Of a stretch of DNA of 64,000 nt, positions 37,140 to 49,300 are shown in pieces; position 1 is the first letter of the stretch, and every line of letters begins with the position of its first letter. This DNA comes from Prunus persica (lineage: Eukaryota; Streptophyta; Magnoliopsida; Rosales; Rosaceae), in NCBI RefSeq assembly GCF_000346465.2, contig NC_034015.1:11818637-11882636 (forward strand), written 5' to 3'. Made by a program: the position numbers and the translations under genes. The notes under the pieces were generated by a model. It was not told the DNA's origin. It was given only the letters and a program-made list of their open reading frames with translations, and made no database searches.

Positions 37140-37410
37140 AAAATTTGACCACACTATTCGTGTTTGACTAAATCAGAATTTGCAGCTACTCGCACTATTC
37201 GTGTTTGACAATTCATCCAAATATGAAACTTTCCATTTGTACCATGACATTCTACAGAGTTGCGCCCTCAACACCTTTTCTAATTGCATGCACGTGTTTT
37301 GCAAAGAAATTTATTTCACCATGCCAACCAGAATCAACTTATACTTATCAAGATTACCAACAAAAAACATCTTTACTTAGGGCAATGCAATTAGGGTCTT
37401 TTCTCTAATT
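37140..37410 (+). pseudogene. Inverted relic of a GH1 gene: promoter and first codons
   Basis: The plus strand matches the minus-strand upstream region of GH1 copy 1 in order: AATATGAAACTTTCCATTTG, CCATGACATTCTAC, CAACTTATACTTATCAAGAT, then GCAATGCAATTAGGGTCTTT. The coding part stops after a few codons (MQLGSF then stop). This is a paralogous 5' fragment in opposite orientation to the intact gene. Confidence 0.75.
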
Positions 37411-38084
37411 TCTAATCATCAATTCACTTATTTTCTCATTTTCTGATGTCGGATTCATAATTACATCTAATTATAACAAGGAAGGAATTAAATATCAATG
37501 AGCTCATTCGCAACGGTGACTCATCCCACCTTACTTGATTAATCATCTATACAATAACATTTACATGCAATTATAAATTGTAAGTGTATGGATTTTGTAA
37601 TTTTGTTTTGGCTTCCTTTGACAATTTTGTAATAGGACAATTATTGTATTTTCTCAAGCTCTAGTTTAGATTCAGAATTACATCTCTAGGTATTCTTATT
37701 TGGCTACATGATGATGGATAACAATGTGTTTGACAAAGGTAAGTTTTGCATTGCATTAACTAATTTTCTGAAGATTATGACTAGTCATCTTTCCTTCGTA
37801 TGACTAGTCAACTTTTGCATTGTTAGGAATTCCAGATCACTGTTTCCAGCTGGATCCTACCCATTTACTTTTGCCATATTCTACAATATTCTCAGCTGCC
37901 TTGTACATTTTCTAACCTAGGAATTTTGGTGTAAAAACAAAGGCATTCCTCATTTGGTAGCCGTTACTTTGGTAGGCAAGTTTTGGGAAGTTTCTTTGCA
38001 AACTTTCGCTTCTTTCTTAAGAGTAACCTATTAAGTTTTCCTATTTAGATCGGTGCACTAGATGCTAAGTTATATCAGGTTTTG
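37410..38084 (+). repeat. ~680 bp direct repeat, copy 1
   Basis: Near-identical to 39176-39860. It contains a relic of GH1 exon 5 at about 37475-37515 (GGAAGGAATTAAATATCAAT, then GAGCTCATTCGCAACG) with its donor site and intron start. Confidence 0.85.
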
Positions 38085-38519
38085 ATAAGAGTTTAAATTA
38101 AGTTGTACCTTGAGGCCCAGAACCTAGTAAAATAAGGAAGGGTTTTGAGGCCTATTAAGGGGTCCTATTTTATTTCCATTTATGCATGAACCGATTAAGT
38201 AGGCTTGGAAGATTAGTCAAGTCGGCCCTCGGTAATGAGTAGGGACGACTTGACCTAGCCCTATATAAACTTAAAGCCATGCTCTCATCATACATGTTCT
38301 CTAAACTTATTCTCATCATAAAGAGAGAGCTGAAACAGATTCTGAGAGAGACCAGAAGTCTTGAGCCATTCCTGTTCTTGCTAAGATTGCTGCTGCTACG
38401 GATTGGATGAGTTCAGAAGCTGTGTACTCAAGGAAGATGGCTCCAGGTATGTCTTCATGTCTTTATACGTGTTACATTTTGTGTGAAAGATCTTGTTTGT
38501 GTATTAAAGAAATCTAACA
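38083..38519 (+). mobile_element. LTR with adjoining iMet-type primer site (truncated element)
   Basis: It starts TGATAAGAG, has CTATATAAAC (38261) and ends AATCTAACA. It is followed at 38522 by TGGTTTCAGAGC, close to the iMet primer site. The interior beyond (to 39175) is non-coding and no second LTR is present. It lies exactly between the two copies of the 680 bp repeat. Confidence 0.65.
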
Positions 38520-39175
38520 GTTGGTTTCAGAGCTTAAGGTTGTTCACACATATCTGTAATCGTTGTTCAAGCATGTCTACCATGATTTCATATCTGTTTA
38601 TGCCATGTTCAGTTATTTGGTTATGTTTCATTTTTTGAAGATGGTTTAAACATGTTTATGAAAATATCAAGAATCTGGAAAAGCGTTTTTTGATTTGGTT
38701 TTCATTTTTTCAAAACTTTAAACACGTTTTTGACCTAGCAGATCACCTTAAAACCCAAAAATGCCTATATGGCACAACTTTGCTGTTAGTTGTGTTAATT
38801 AGGCCATTCCCTATTTAGAAAGGTATTTTGCGTCAAAAACGAATACTAAGAACACCTAAAACACTGTTCACGGGAGAAACACTTTTCACGTAGGATAGAT
38901 GTTTGTCTTTGTTTTGATAATCAACAAACTTTTCATAACAAAACCAAACCTAAATACTCAAACCCTAAAGAAATAACTAAAAATTTCATCATACATAAAT
39001 TGCTTGGTAAGTTTCTTCAACAAATAGAATCTATCTTGTAATTTATTTGTCATGGCACAAGATAACATGTAATTTTGTGTAAGCTATAAGTAATCTCTTG
39101 CTACAAAGGTGTGATACTTAATTAAGGATGCTTGCATATATTATTTGTTAATTTTGTGAATAAAGTTAAACTGTT

Positions 39176-39860
39176 TTCTAATTATCAATTCACTTATTTT
39201 CTCAATTTCTGATGTCGGATTCATAATTACATCTAATTATAACAAAGAAGGAATTAAATATCAATGAGCTCATTCGCAACGGTGACTCATCCCACCTTAC
39301 ATGATTAATCATCTATACAATAACATTTACATGCAATTATAAATTGTAAGTGTATGGATTTTGTAATTTTGTTTTGGCTTCCTTTGATAATTTTGTAATA
39401 GGACAATTATTGTATTTTTTCAAGCTCTAGTTTAGATTCAGAATTACATCTCTAGGTATTCTTATCTGGCTATATTATGATGGACAACAATGTGTTTGAC
39501 AAAGTTAAGTTTTGCATTGCATTACATTGCATTAACTAATTTCCTGAAGATTATGACTAGTCATCTTTCCTTCGTATGACTAGTTAAATTTTGCATCGTT
39601 AGGAATTCCAGATCACTATTTCCAGCTGGATCCTACCAATCTATTTTTGTCCTATTCTACAATATTCTCAGCTGCCTTGTACATTTTCTAACCTAGGAAT
39701 TTTGGTGTAAAAACAAAGGCATTCCTCATTTGGCAGCTATTACTTTCGTAGGCAAGTTTTGGGAAGTTTCTTTGCAAACTTTCACTTCTTTTTCAAGAGT
39801 AACCTGTTAAGTTTTCCTATTTAGATCGGTGCACTAGATGCTAAGTTATATCAGGTTTTG
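39176..39860 (+). repeat. ~680 bp direct repeat, copy 2
   Basis: Matches 37410-38084 including the GH1 exon 5 relic (39241-39281). It runs directly into the 3' flank shared by the DEFL genes. Confidence 0.85.
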
Positions 39861-39977
39861 CTAAGGTTTTGCCTTTTATTTGATAATAATATTCAAATTA
39901 TTCCATCGGGCATAATATCGAGCAATTTATTTGCTCTTTTTTCATGTGAAGATGATCAAACGTAGTCGATCAAATCA

Positions 39978-40849
39978 CTAACAGTTGAACATGCAATAAC
40001 AAGCATAATCAGTTTGAGCAACACTGGCAATGCATGTATGTCCAGCATCATGGTGTTTGTCCCAGCACTTCTTCCCGCAGTCTAATAAAGTACACCCGCT
40101 TGAATACAGCTGCTCTTGGCATCTCTTTTGTGCATAAGCTTGAGGCACGTTTTGGTTGTTCAAAGCAACTGCAAAATCATCAAATTTATATAAGTGGACA
40201 ATTTTTTTTTTCCTTTCCCGCAGAGCATATCAAAAGCAAATTCTATTCAATTTACAAGGCATCATAGAATATAATGATTTTATGTTTTTTGTGTGTTTTC
40301 AATCTACCTCTTCCTGGGTGCCGAACAATGAGGTATATAATAAAGTATAATGCAAAGGCAATTAAAAGATAGTTTGCATGCTTTTTATGACTCAAGCCAC
40401 GCTTAACCGGCAAAAATTCATTGGTTAAGTAGGAAGGACTTGCTGCTATTTAATAGGGCCTAGTCTAGTGAAAAAGAGCATTGACTTGCAGATGTGTGGT
40501 CTCAGATTTGAATCTCCATGGCACCTTGATAGTGTGTGTGTGTAGGTGTGTGAGAAAACCCATCTCCCCCTTGATGAGAGGTGAAAAGTGAGAATTCCTT
40601 GAACTCTTGTGATGGATGCGAATAAGGATAAGTGGTGTACCACTAGAGTTTTAAGTAAGTCGCTACATGTTTCACTTAAAACAAAGAGGTAAAATTTATG
40701 TGTTGCATTGTGAATCAAGAAGAAGTAATGTTATAACCCAAAAGAAAAAAAAATGGAAAGCGCACCAAAAAAACTGACAAAGGATAAGCCAACAGACCTG
40801 AGAAAACAAGAACCAGAAGGAAGAAACGGAAGAAAGAAAACCTAGACAT
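39978..40849 (-). CDS. Defensin-like peptide DEFL-1
   Basis: Exon 1 40798-40849 (signal MSRFSFFRFFLLVLVFS) and exon 2 39978-40168 join in phase to give 80 residues. Eight cysteines at 34, 43, 48, 52, 63, 74, 76 and 80 give Cx8Cx4Cx3Cx10Cx10CxCx3C, matching the cysteine-stabilised alpha-beta fold of plant defensin-like peptides. The mature part includes NNQNVPQAYAQKRC. The 629 bp intron carries a SINE-like insertion. A copia LTR lies about 275 bp upstream of the ATG. The family is secreted; antimicrobial or reproductive signalling functions are known for members, and none can be assigned here. Intact. Confidence 0.88.
40440..40735 (+). mobile_element. SINE-like element in DEFL-1 intron
   Basis: GGGCCTAGTCTAGTGAAAAA (A-box-like) and CTCAGATTTGAATCTCCATG (B-box-like) are followed by a GT-rich stretch and GTGTACCACTAGAGTTTTAA. 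The same block is in the introns of DEFL-3 and DEFL-4 and at 53025, but absent from the 118 bp intron of DEFL-2. Confidence 0.6.
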
Positions 40850-41123
40850 CTCTAGCAACTATGTGTGTAACAAATGTGTATATTTCTGCTTTCTGGAATG
40901 TTGGGGAAGAAGACTCCGTAGAGAAGAAATATATAGTAGTTATATTACGTTTTACCTTAACGTTATGTTTGCTAATAAAAACAAATTCATCTTACCTTGT
41001 TCTCAATTCTCTTTTCCGTCTTCAATTTATAAAGAGCAAATCGAAAACAAAAAAATTTACCAAATGAGTAATTCAAATATAATACTATTTCAAATATTTC
41101 CTTACAGTAGGTGATGTAGCATA

Positions 41124-41353
41124 TGTTGACGTGAGTTAACCTACTAAATTAAGGAGATTTATTTCTTAAGTTAATTGGGTGATTTACTTCCTTGTCTCAT
41201 ATAGTTGACATATCCCTGTATAATTAGGAGATATTCTCCTAATTAAATTCTGTATCTATTTCCTTGTAAAGCACCCTTATAAACTCCTATATATACCTTC
41301 TTATAGGGAAGAATACAAACCTAAAGTATTCAAACCATATTCACATTTTAGCA
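41124..41353 (+). repeat. Copia B 5' LTR
   Basis: Starts TGTTGACGTGAGTT, ends TTTTAGCA, and is followed by TGGTATCAGA (iMet primer site). Close to the LTRs at 48841, 52614 and 58141. Confidence 0.85.
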
Positions 41354-41378
41354 TGGTATCAGAACAATCAATCCTATT

Positions 41379-43666
41379 TTGTCTCTAAGCCCTCAAGTCA
41401 TATCATCAAATTTAAACACAAAACTAAATCAAATTCCTCAAATCCAAATCCTACACTCTCAAATCAAATCCTCTTATCAAACTCCTTCAACACATATCTT
41501 TATCTTACCCTCAAATTGTTCAGTTGCAATGGGCGACGTCTCGCTTTTGCGCAAGGAAGGATCTTCCACATCCACTCCTCTAAATTACTATTCAAAGTGA
41601 CAACTCCTCCTCCCTGCCTGCGTCACCCTGACTAAGACCAATTATGCCTTATGGTCACAAGCCATGGAGCGCATTGCTGCCCCCGAAAAAGTGGGTTACC
41701 TAATTGGTGACACTCCAAAGCCTCCTGAGCTCTCGTCCACCTATAACAAATGGTGTACCGAGAACTTTCGGGTCAAAAAGTGGTTAATCGACTCCATGTC
41801 CCCCGACTTGATGAGTCTTTTCATCCGGTTAAGTACTACCAAACAAATATGGGCCGCTGTCGAGAAGACCTACTATGATGGTGGCGATGAAACTTATCTA
41901 TTTTATCTCAACAAACGGGCGTTCACTATTAAACAGAATGGTGCAACCATTCATAAATACTACAACCAGCTGCAAAGCATCTTTCCAGAAAATGACCATC
42001 AGAGACCTATCCACATGCACTGCGCCGTCGACGTGACTGATCGTCACACAGAACTAGACATCTTCGTGTTCACCTTTTTCTTGCTCGTCTTCACCTTGAG
42101 TTTGATCAAGTCTTGGGGGAAATCCTACGCAAAGAACCTAGATTAAACCTTGATCAAACCTTTAACCATGTTAGTCGTGAAGCTCAACAGAGAATGACCA
42201 TGACTGGTGCTCACGAAGATTCTATCATGGTAACTCAACGTCAAAAGGCCCCCCATAATTCTATTGGTGGCTCTTCTCAAAATAAGGCCTCAAGATCTCA
42301 TCCGAAGAAGAAGTGCACCCACTGTGGAAGAGACAAACATACCCGTGTTGGTTGTTATGAACTGATTAGGTACCCTGATTGGTGGGACCATTCCAAAGCT
42401 CACCGCAAGAATATGAGGAAATCACTCAACACATCTTCTGAATCAGATCTTGTAAGTCCTATGGTTTTGGCTACACTAGCTCCAACATCTGCCTATATAG
42501 CCACAACAGGTACTAAAGATTATGTTTTAAATACTTCATCCAAGAAAAACACACGCATCATTGACGTAGGCGCAACTAATTAGGCCCTATTCTGATCATG
42601 GAGAAATTACTTTTCATATATCGTCTCCTCAATCGGTGGTGTCTAATGCTAATGGTACCCCCTCCCCCATAATTGGGGAGGGTTCTCTTCCTCTCCCTAA
42701 CTCCTTCAATTTGGAATCATTACTGATTGTTCCATCCATGCACCATAAATTATTGTTTGTTGCCCAAATTACTACGTCTTTGGATTGCACTGTAACCTTT
42801 TGGCCAACTCATTGTGTTTTTCAGGACATTCTCAACAGCAAGACGATTGGTTGTGGTACTAGGAGGGGCGAACTTTTCTATATGGACTTGGCGCCTGACA
42901 GTGAAGCCAAAGTCGGTTAAGCTTTCAAGACAGGGGGAGCTAGTGTTGAGAAACAGACTGACGAAGGATGATTATGTCATAGGCATCTGGGATACGCTTT
43001 GTTTGGATATTTATAGAAGCTATTTCCACCTTATTCACCAATTTAGATATTAAGTTCTAAGTGTAACATTTGTGAACTGGCCAAGAACCATTCCTTTTCC
43101 TTTAAGTTCAAATAAAAGTTTTGTTATGTTTTTTCTTATTCATTTCGATGTTTGGGGACCTGTTAAAATTGTCAATCCGGCAGGAGCTCGATGATTTGTC
43201 ACATTTATAGATGATTGCACACGCATGACTTGGGTTTCCCAAACACCACTTCAAACATTTCACCACCATATCCAAATACTTCCCAACCCCAAACATGAAC
43301 CAGGGATTTTTGGTTGTGTCATACTTGTACATTTACATGATCACCAACGAAGCATATTAGATCCCCGAGCAAAAAAGTGTGTTTTCATTGGCTATGCTCC
43401 TCATCAAAAAGGTTACTGATGTTATCACCCTTCAAGTTAAAAGGTTTATACTTCCATAGATGTCGTGTTCCGGGAGCATGACATATATTTTTCAGCAGCA
43501 CATGAGGAGAATCTAGAATCAAATACTCCACGCTGCCAAAATCGAGGGGAGGAAATTGAACTGTTTTATGAGATTTTGTCCGCTCCAGTGCCTTGAGCTC
43601 TAGTACCTCACCAATCATCTGCTGAGAAAATCATTCAGGTAACATCTCCCCCTGAAACTGATAGCA
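41379..43666 (+). pseudogene. Copia B: gag and partial pol, broken
   Basis: Gag is readable in pieces: 41379-41600, 41664-42100 (MERIAAPEKVGYLIGD, then YNKWCTENFRVKKWLIDSM) and 42113-42583, with a complete zinc knuckle CTHCGRDKHTRVGC. The pol start IIDVGATN follows (copia protease normally has DSGA). Further fragments run to the integrase end (KCVFIGYAPHQKGY near 43380). Stops and frameshifts are frequent. RT and RNase H are missing because a LINE fragment follows at GATAGCACTAA (43667). No 3' LTR. Confidence 0.85.
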
Positions 43667-44340
43667 CTAAAACATTGGCAGCCCTTTTCAAAAGAATATG
43701 CAAAAGAGCCACCCGCCACCTTCACCCTATCCCAAAACGAAAAAAAGGCCAAAACTGTTTATTACCATTGCACTGCCAGAGAGCATGCATAGTAGACTCC
43801 CCTTCCTTACCACATCTGGAGCAAAGTGGAGAAGGAATCACTTTCCTTGTAAATAAGTTAACTGCAATCGGAATGATATCAGACGCAGCACGCCACAAAA
43901 ATAACTTTATTTTATTCGGAATCTTCAACCTCCACAATCTCTTCAAAAATGCCATATGAGCTCCTATATCTGATGAACTCCTTTCCCCTTGGTCACATAA
44001 ATTGCTCTACCACAAGGCAATTCGATAACCCTGGTTTCACGGAATACTCACCATTCTTTTCAAAAAACCAAAACTGTCTATCACTTCTCTGAACTAGTGA
44101 AGAAAGTGGTATACTCAAAATAGCCTCCTTATCCTCCTCACAAAAAACCTGATCAATTAAAGATATATCCCAGCCCTAGTAGGCATTATCAAATTCGAGA
44201 CTGTTGCGTGTTGAGGAAGCCCATTGTTGAGGAAAGGCTTGAAAGTAAAAGGTTTAGGGATCCATTGATCTCGTACACCCTAATAGATTGCCCATCACTA
44301 ACTCTCCACACCCTAATAGATTGCCCTAATTAAATGAATT
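43667..44340 (-). pseudogene. LINE zf-RVT domain fragment in copia B
   Basis: The minus strand at 43722-43955 encodes LKIPNKIKLFLWRAASD, then a zinc-binding pattern CSRCGKEGESTMHALWQC: the zf-RVT region at the C-terminus of plant LINE ORF2. It is joined to the same GATAGCACTAA copia boundary as the fragments at 31967 and 60671. CCCATCACTAACTCTCCACA at 44291 matches the word at 60690. Confidence 0.8.
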
Positions 44341-45225
44341 GCATACGAAGTATTGCAACTAAAAGCTTGCCGATTGGCGCTTCTGGCTAATCAAAACTTA
44401 GGGATTGTAGGTTCCACATTTCACTTCAGGAGGATGCGAGAAACCTTTTAGCACATTTGTAACATGGCGTTGTAGTCTTTTAATCACCACCATCATCGTT
44501 CAATGAATAAACAACAGATGGCCTCGGAGAATGAGAAACCTCTCGGAAGTAGGATTTTTCATTTACGTTTGATTAGGGTTGAATATGGTAATAGGGTGTA
44601 CTTATTAAAATTACATTTGTTTCACAACTCAAAATATTATTTATGGTCATTATATATTAGGATAAATTACTAATTCAATAAATAATTTGGTATTATGGTG
44701 TACTCAGTTAATTTTAGGTTTAACAGCACCCTAAAAAAAATTTAGTTTGAATTTCTTTTAAATAACTAGTTGTGTAGTACACATTTACAATGAATTTGAA
44801 ATTACTATATGCAGGAAGTCATTTGGAACTCATTTATTTTCTTCTTTTCCTTTTGTTTTTCAAATCTTGACATACATCGATTGTGGTAATCTAAACAGAC
44901 AATTATTTAACCTTATAATGTCATATCAATTTCTAGATTTGGAATCACTCTATCGAAATGAATCCCTAATTTTTCCCAATTGAATTGACAGAAATAACTC
45001 TTACTTACAGTAGAAGACAAAAGGGGACTCGGAACTTGAGTGCAAAAGGGTGAACTCACTCTATTAGTCAACAGACCTAACTCACGTAAGCTATTTTATC
45101 AATAATAAATATACGATTAGAAAACCGGAAAAGCACGTATTTTACCAATTATATTCAACATAGAGAATGCACTTGTCTGAGGAATCTCTCGAGTTTTGTT
45201 GGAAGATTAAAACTCAAATTGTTTC
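44341..45225. other. Intergenic DNA
   Basis: No gene or clear repeat seen; AT-rich. Confidence 0.45.
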
Positions 45226-45362
45226 TTTTATCAAAGAAGAATCACTTGAAACACCAAACATTAGTTGCTATACATAAAGATGCCAATTGCTTTTCTTTTG
45301 ACAATAATATTCAAATTATTTCGTCATATCGATAGATTTATTTGTTCTTTTCCCTTGAGTAG

Positions 45363-45723
45363 TTAACAACTGAAGAAGCAATAACAAGCATAGTCAGTGC
45401 CAGCAACATTGGCAATGCATTCATGTCCAGCATCATGGTGTTTATTCCAGCACTTTTCCCCGCAGTCTGTTAATGTACAGCCGCTTGGATACAGCTGTTC
45501 TTCGCATCTCTTCTGTGCATAAGCTTGAGGCACGTTTTGGTGATTCAAAGCAACTGCAAAATCATCATGAATTTTATAAATAAAGTCTAGAAACCTCTAG
45601 CATACTAAAAGAAAAAAAAAAAAAACACCAAAAACAATATGATGACAAAGGATATAAGTCAACAACAATACCTGAGAAAACAACAAGGAGGAGGAAGAAA
45701 TGGAAGCTGGAAAACCTGGCCAT
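45363..45723 (-). CDS. Defensin-like peptide DEFL-2
   Basis: Exon 1 45672-45723 (signal MARFSSFHFFLLLVVFS) and exon 2 45363-45553 give 80 residues with the same eight-cysteine pattern as DEFL-1. It is the most diverged of the four in the mature part (CEEQLYPSGCTLTDCGEKC, ending CYCFFSC). The intron is only 118 bp and lacks the SINE found in the others, so this copy probably split off before that insertion or represents the ancestral structure. A truncated copia LTR (45970-46103) lies upstream in the same position as in the other units. Confidence 0.88.
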
Positions 45724-45969
45724 CTTTAGCATTATGTGTTTGCTAATATCTATATTTTACTTTGTGGAATGTTGAACACGAGAGTCTATGGACGAGGATA
45801 TATGGGGAGGGTGAGTAATCACAAAACAAGGAAAGTTTTTAAACATGTTTACTTTTTTTTTTTTTTCTTTCTTTTTTCTAATGTATTCAAATTTTGCTCT
45901 GTTTACATACTAGTTATATTACATTTTGCTCTGTAAAGTTATGTTTGCTAATAAAAACAAATTCATTTT

Positions 45970-46103
45970 GTTGACGGGAGTTAAATTAACAAGTCAAGGA
46001 GATTTATTTCCCAAGTTAATTACGTGATTTATTTCCTTTTCAATATAATTGACAATCCTTGTATTATGAGATATTCTCTTAATTAATTCTTGTATCTATT
46101 TTA
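45970..46103 (+). repeat. Truncated copia LTR upstream of DEFL-2
   Basis: TGTTGACGGGAGTTAAAT, then AAGGAGATTTATTTCC and TGTATCTATTTT match the start of the LTR at 41124. The LTR is cut before its 3' end. Confidence 0.7.
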
Positions 46104-46310
46104 GGGGTGTACAAGATCCAATCCAATCCGTCCAAATCGGCAGATCCAATCCAATTTCAATAAGTTTCGATGATTTGACGGATGTCCGCACATTATTATC
46201 GTGTGGATATCATTGTAAACAAAGAGAAAAGCAGGGAGGGGTAGTAGAACATACATGGTATCTGCACGATAATAACATCCGGATATCGGCATAGGAGAAT
46301 TTTTGTATTA

Positions 46311-46385
46311 CATATATAGTCCCCTTCAGTTGAAAGATCCCTTAAATAGTGTTATTTGAGGAATGGGGCCCTATATGTCTACTCA
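46311..46385. mobile_element. Short deletion derivative of the 28163 MITE family
   Basis: ATAGTCCCCTTCAGTTGAAA and GTTATTTGAGGAATGGGGCC correspond to the two ends of the element at 28163, with the middle missing. Confidence 0.5.
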
Positions 46386-46834
46386 GAGTGTGGAAAAGTA
46401 TTATTACAACACCAAAACTAGCAAACTCATCCAAGACATTCATTCATATAACACCAAAACTTAATTATGATATAAGAGAATAACATATAGAGCATGCATG
46501 TATTTAGATGGTAGGACCAGTTTGCCTAATAATATAGAGTTGATGGACCAATTGAACGAATAATTTAATTGAGGGACCAAAATGTAAATCGAGTATAAAT
46601 TTGAGGACCATTTGAGTAAATAGCCCATATGAAATAATTAATAAAAATGGAACGTTTTAAAACAAATTTCCTCCCTCTTTACATATACTTTAATGATCAA
46701 ATAGAATTTTGTTTTTGTTTTTGAAACCGCCTAAACTAAATGATCAAATATATTGGCATTTTCTTATCGGTTATCATCATTTACTATCCCTTATTTCATC
46801 TCACACATTAATATATCTTTAAATATCATATGAG

Positions 46835-47400
46835 TTTCAAAATAATTTTTATATGTAATTAGATTTATTGAAACTGGAGTTTTAAATGTTTTATAGACAG
46901 ATTGCCACAAAAGCCTTTGCGGACATTCAAATAGGACATTCTGATTTTTTTGATCAAAGACAATAGAAATTTATTAGATCAAATGGAGAAACGAGTACAA
47001 AAGACAAAGATTGTGAAGGGAGTCATCCCATTAGCAATACGACCAGTTTAGTCAGTTCGGCCGGATTAATGCCTACCTATTGTTTGGTTTCATTCAACAC
47101 CAAAACTAGCAAACTCATCCAAGACATTCATTCATATAACACCAAAACTTAACTATGATATTAGAGAATAACATATAGAGCGTGCATGTACTTAGTTGAG
47201 CAGCCTCTCTATAAATAAAATAAATATAAATAAATAAAATAAAATAAAAGACTCACTCTAAAAACCAAACATTGCTACATATAAAGATCGATTTTGGCCA
47301 ATTGCTTTTTATTTGATAATAATATTCAAATTATTCCATCGGGCATAATATCGAGCAACTTATTTGCTCTTTTTTCATGTGAAGACGATTAAACGTTGAA
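46835..47400. repeat. Duplicated flank shared by DEFL-3 and DEFL-4 units
   Basis: Collinear with 56290-56930: shared words GACATTCAAATAGGACA, GACAATAGAAATTTATTAGA and AACACCAAAACTAGCAAACT, then AGAGAATAACATATAGAGCG. Confidence 0.8.
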
Positions 47401-47407
47401 CAAATCA

Positions 47408-48270
47408 CTAACAGTTGAACATGCAATAACAAGCATAATCAGTTTGAGCAACATTGGCAATGCATTTATATCCAGGATCATGGTGTTTCTCCCAGCACTT
47501 CTTCCCGCAGTCTGATAAAGTACACCCGCTTGCATACAGCTGCTCATCACATCTCTTTTGTGCATAAGCTTGAGGCACGTTTTGGTTGTTCAAGGCAACT
47601 GCAAAATCATCAAATTTATAAGTGAACAATTTTTTTTTCTATCCCGCAGAGTATATCTAAAGCAATTCTATTCAATTTACAGGGCATGATAGAACAGAAT
47701 GACTATATGTTTTTTTTGGTGTGTTTCCAATTTTCCTCTTCCTGGGTGCCGAACAATGAGGTATATAATAAAGTGTTATATGCAAAGGCAATTAAAAGAT
47801 AGTTTGCATGCTTTTTATTACTCAAGCCACGCTTAAGCGGCAAAAATTTGATGGGTTAAGTATGAAGGACTTGCTGCTAATGGGGCCTAGTTTAGTGAAA
47901 AATGGCATTGACTTGCAGATGTGTGGTCTCAGGTTCGAATCTCTATGGCACCTTGACAGTGTGTGTAGGTGTGTGAGAAAATCCCCCTTCTCCTTGATGA
48001 GAGGTGAAGAGTGAGAATTCCTTGAACTCTTATGATGAATGCGAATAAGGATACGTGGTGTATCACTAGAGTTTTAATTAAGTCGCTACATGTTTCACTT
48101 AAAACAAAGAGGTAAATTTATGTGTTGCATTGTGAATCAAGAATAAGTAATGTCAGAAACCAAAAATAAAATAAAATGGAAGGCAACAAAAAAACTGACA
48201 AGGGATAAGCTAACAAACCTGAGAAAACAAGAATTAAAAGGAAGAAATGGAAGAAAGAAAACCTAGACAT
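47408..48270 (-). CDS. Defensin-like peptide DEFL-3
   Basis: Exon 1 48219-48270 (signal MSRFSFFHFFLLILVFS) and exon 2 47408-47598 give 80 residues. The cysteine pattern is identical to DEFL-1. The mature part is nearly the same as DEFL-4, differing by K versus R before the first cysteine, which indicates a recent duplication. The intron contains the SINE-like element at 47877. Upstream lie a 181 bp MITE and the copia C 5' LTR. Intact reading frame and splice sites. Confidence 0.88.
47877..48150 (+). mobile_element. SINE-like element in DEFL-3 intron
   Basis: Same block as 40440-40735: GGGGCCTAGTTTAGTGAAAA and CTCAGGTTCGAATCTCTATG (a good B box). Confidence 0.6.
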
Positions 48271-48477
48271 CTCTAGCAACTATGTATGTAACAAATGTGT
48301 ATATTTCTGCTTTGTGGAATGTTGGGGAAGAAGACTCCGTGGAGAAGAAATATATAGGGAGGGTGGGGATAAGCGGGTAACAACACAAGGAAAGCTTTTA
48401 ACTTGTTTTCCTTTTTTTTTAATTTTTTAATTTTTTTAATGTAGTCAGATTTTGCTCTGTTTATATAGTAGTTATAT

Positions 48478-48658
48478 AGTCCTGATCTCTTGGACCACAG
48501 GAGTTCAAGAGATTGTGGTCACCCACCGTTGATGTTAATCTAATGATTCAAAAAAGTTTCTTAAAATGAATGCAAAAGTGAGTGAACTGTTGAATTTACA
48601 TCCAACGGTGAGTGACCACAAATCTCTTAGATCCAAGTAGTCCAAGAGATCGGGACTG
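48478..48658. mobile_element. 181 bp MITE, copy 1 (upstream of DEFL-3)
   Basis: Ends AGTCCTGATCTCTTGGAC and, inverted, CAGTCCCGATCTCTTGGAC. Flanked on both sides by AGTAGTTATAT (48467-48477 and 48659-48669). The related DEFL-4 upstream region (57945) lacks it, showing the empty site. Confidence 0.85.
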
Positions 48659-48967
48659 AGTAGTTATATTACATTTTGCCTTAACGTTATGTTTGCTAAT
48701 AAAAACAAATTCATCTTACCTTGTTCTCAATTTTCTTTTCCATCTTCAATTTATAAACAACAAATCGAACAAAAAATTTACTAAACGAGTCAAATATAAT
48801 ACTATTTCAAATATTTCCTTATGATAGGTGATGTAGCATATGTTGACATCAGTTAACCTACTAAATTAAGGAGATTTATTTCCTAAGTTAATTAGGTGAT
48901 TTACTTCCTTGTTTCATATATTTGATACATCCTTGTATAATTAGGAGATTCTTCTAATTAATTACTG

Positions 48968-49148
48968 CAGTCCTGATCTCTTGGACTACAGGGGTCCAAG
49001 AGATTAGTGGTCACTCACCGTTGGATGTAAATTCAACGGTTCACTCACTCTTGCACTCCTTTGAAGAAACTTTTTTGAACCATTGAATTAATATCCAACG
49101 GTGGGTGACCACAATTTCTTGGACTCCTGTGGTCTAAGAGATCGGGAC
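48968..49148. mobile_element. 181 bp MITE, copy 2 (inside copia C 5' LTR)
   Basis: Ends CAGTCCTGATCTCTTGGAC and, inverted, GTCCCGATCTCTTAGACC. Flanked by AATTAATTACTG on both sides (48956-48967 and 49149-49160). The homologous LTRs at 41124 and 58141 show the empty site. Confidence 0.87.
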
Positions 49149-49300
49149 AATTAATTACTGTATCTATTTCCTTGTAAAGCACCCTTGTAAACTCCTCTAT
49201 ATATACATATATACACTTCCTTATAAAGAATAATACAATTAACTTAAATATTCAAACAATAATCATATTTTAGCATGGTATCAGAGCAATCGATCCTAGG

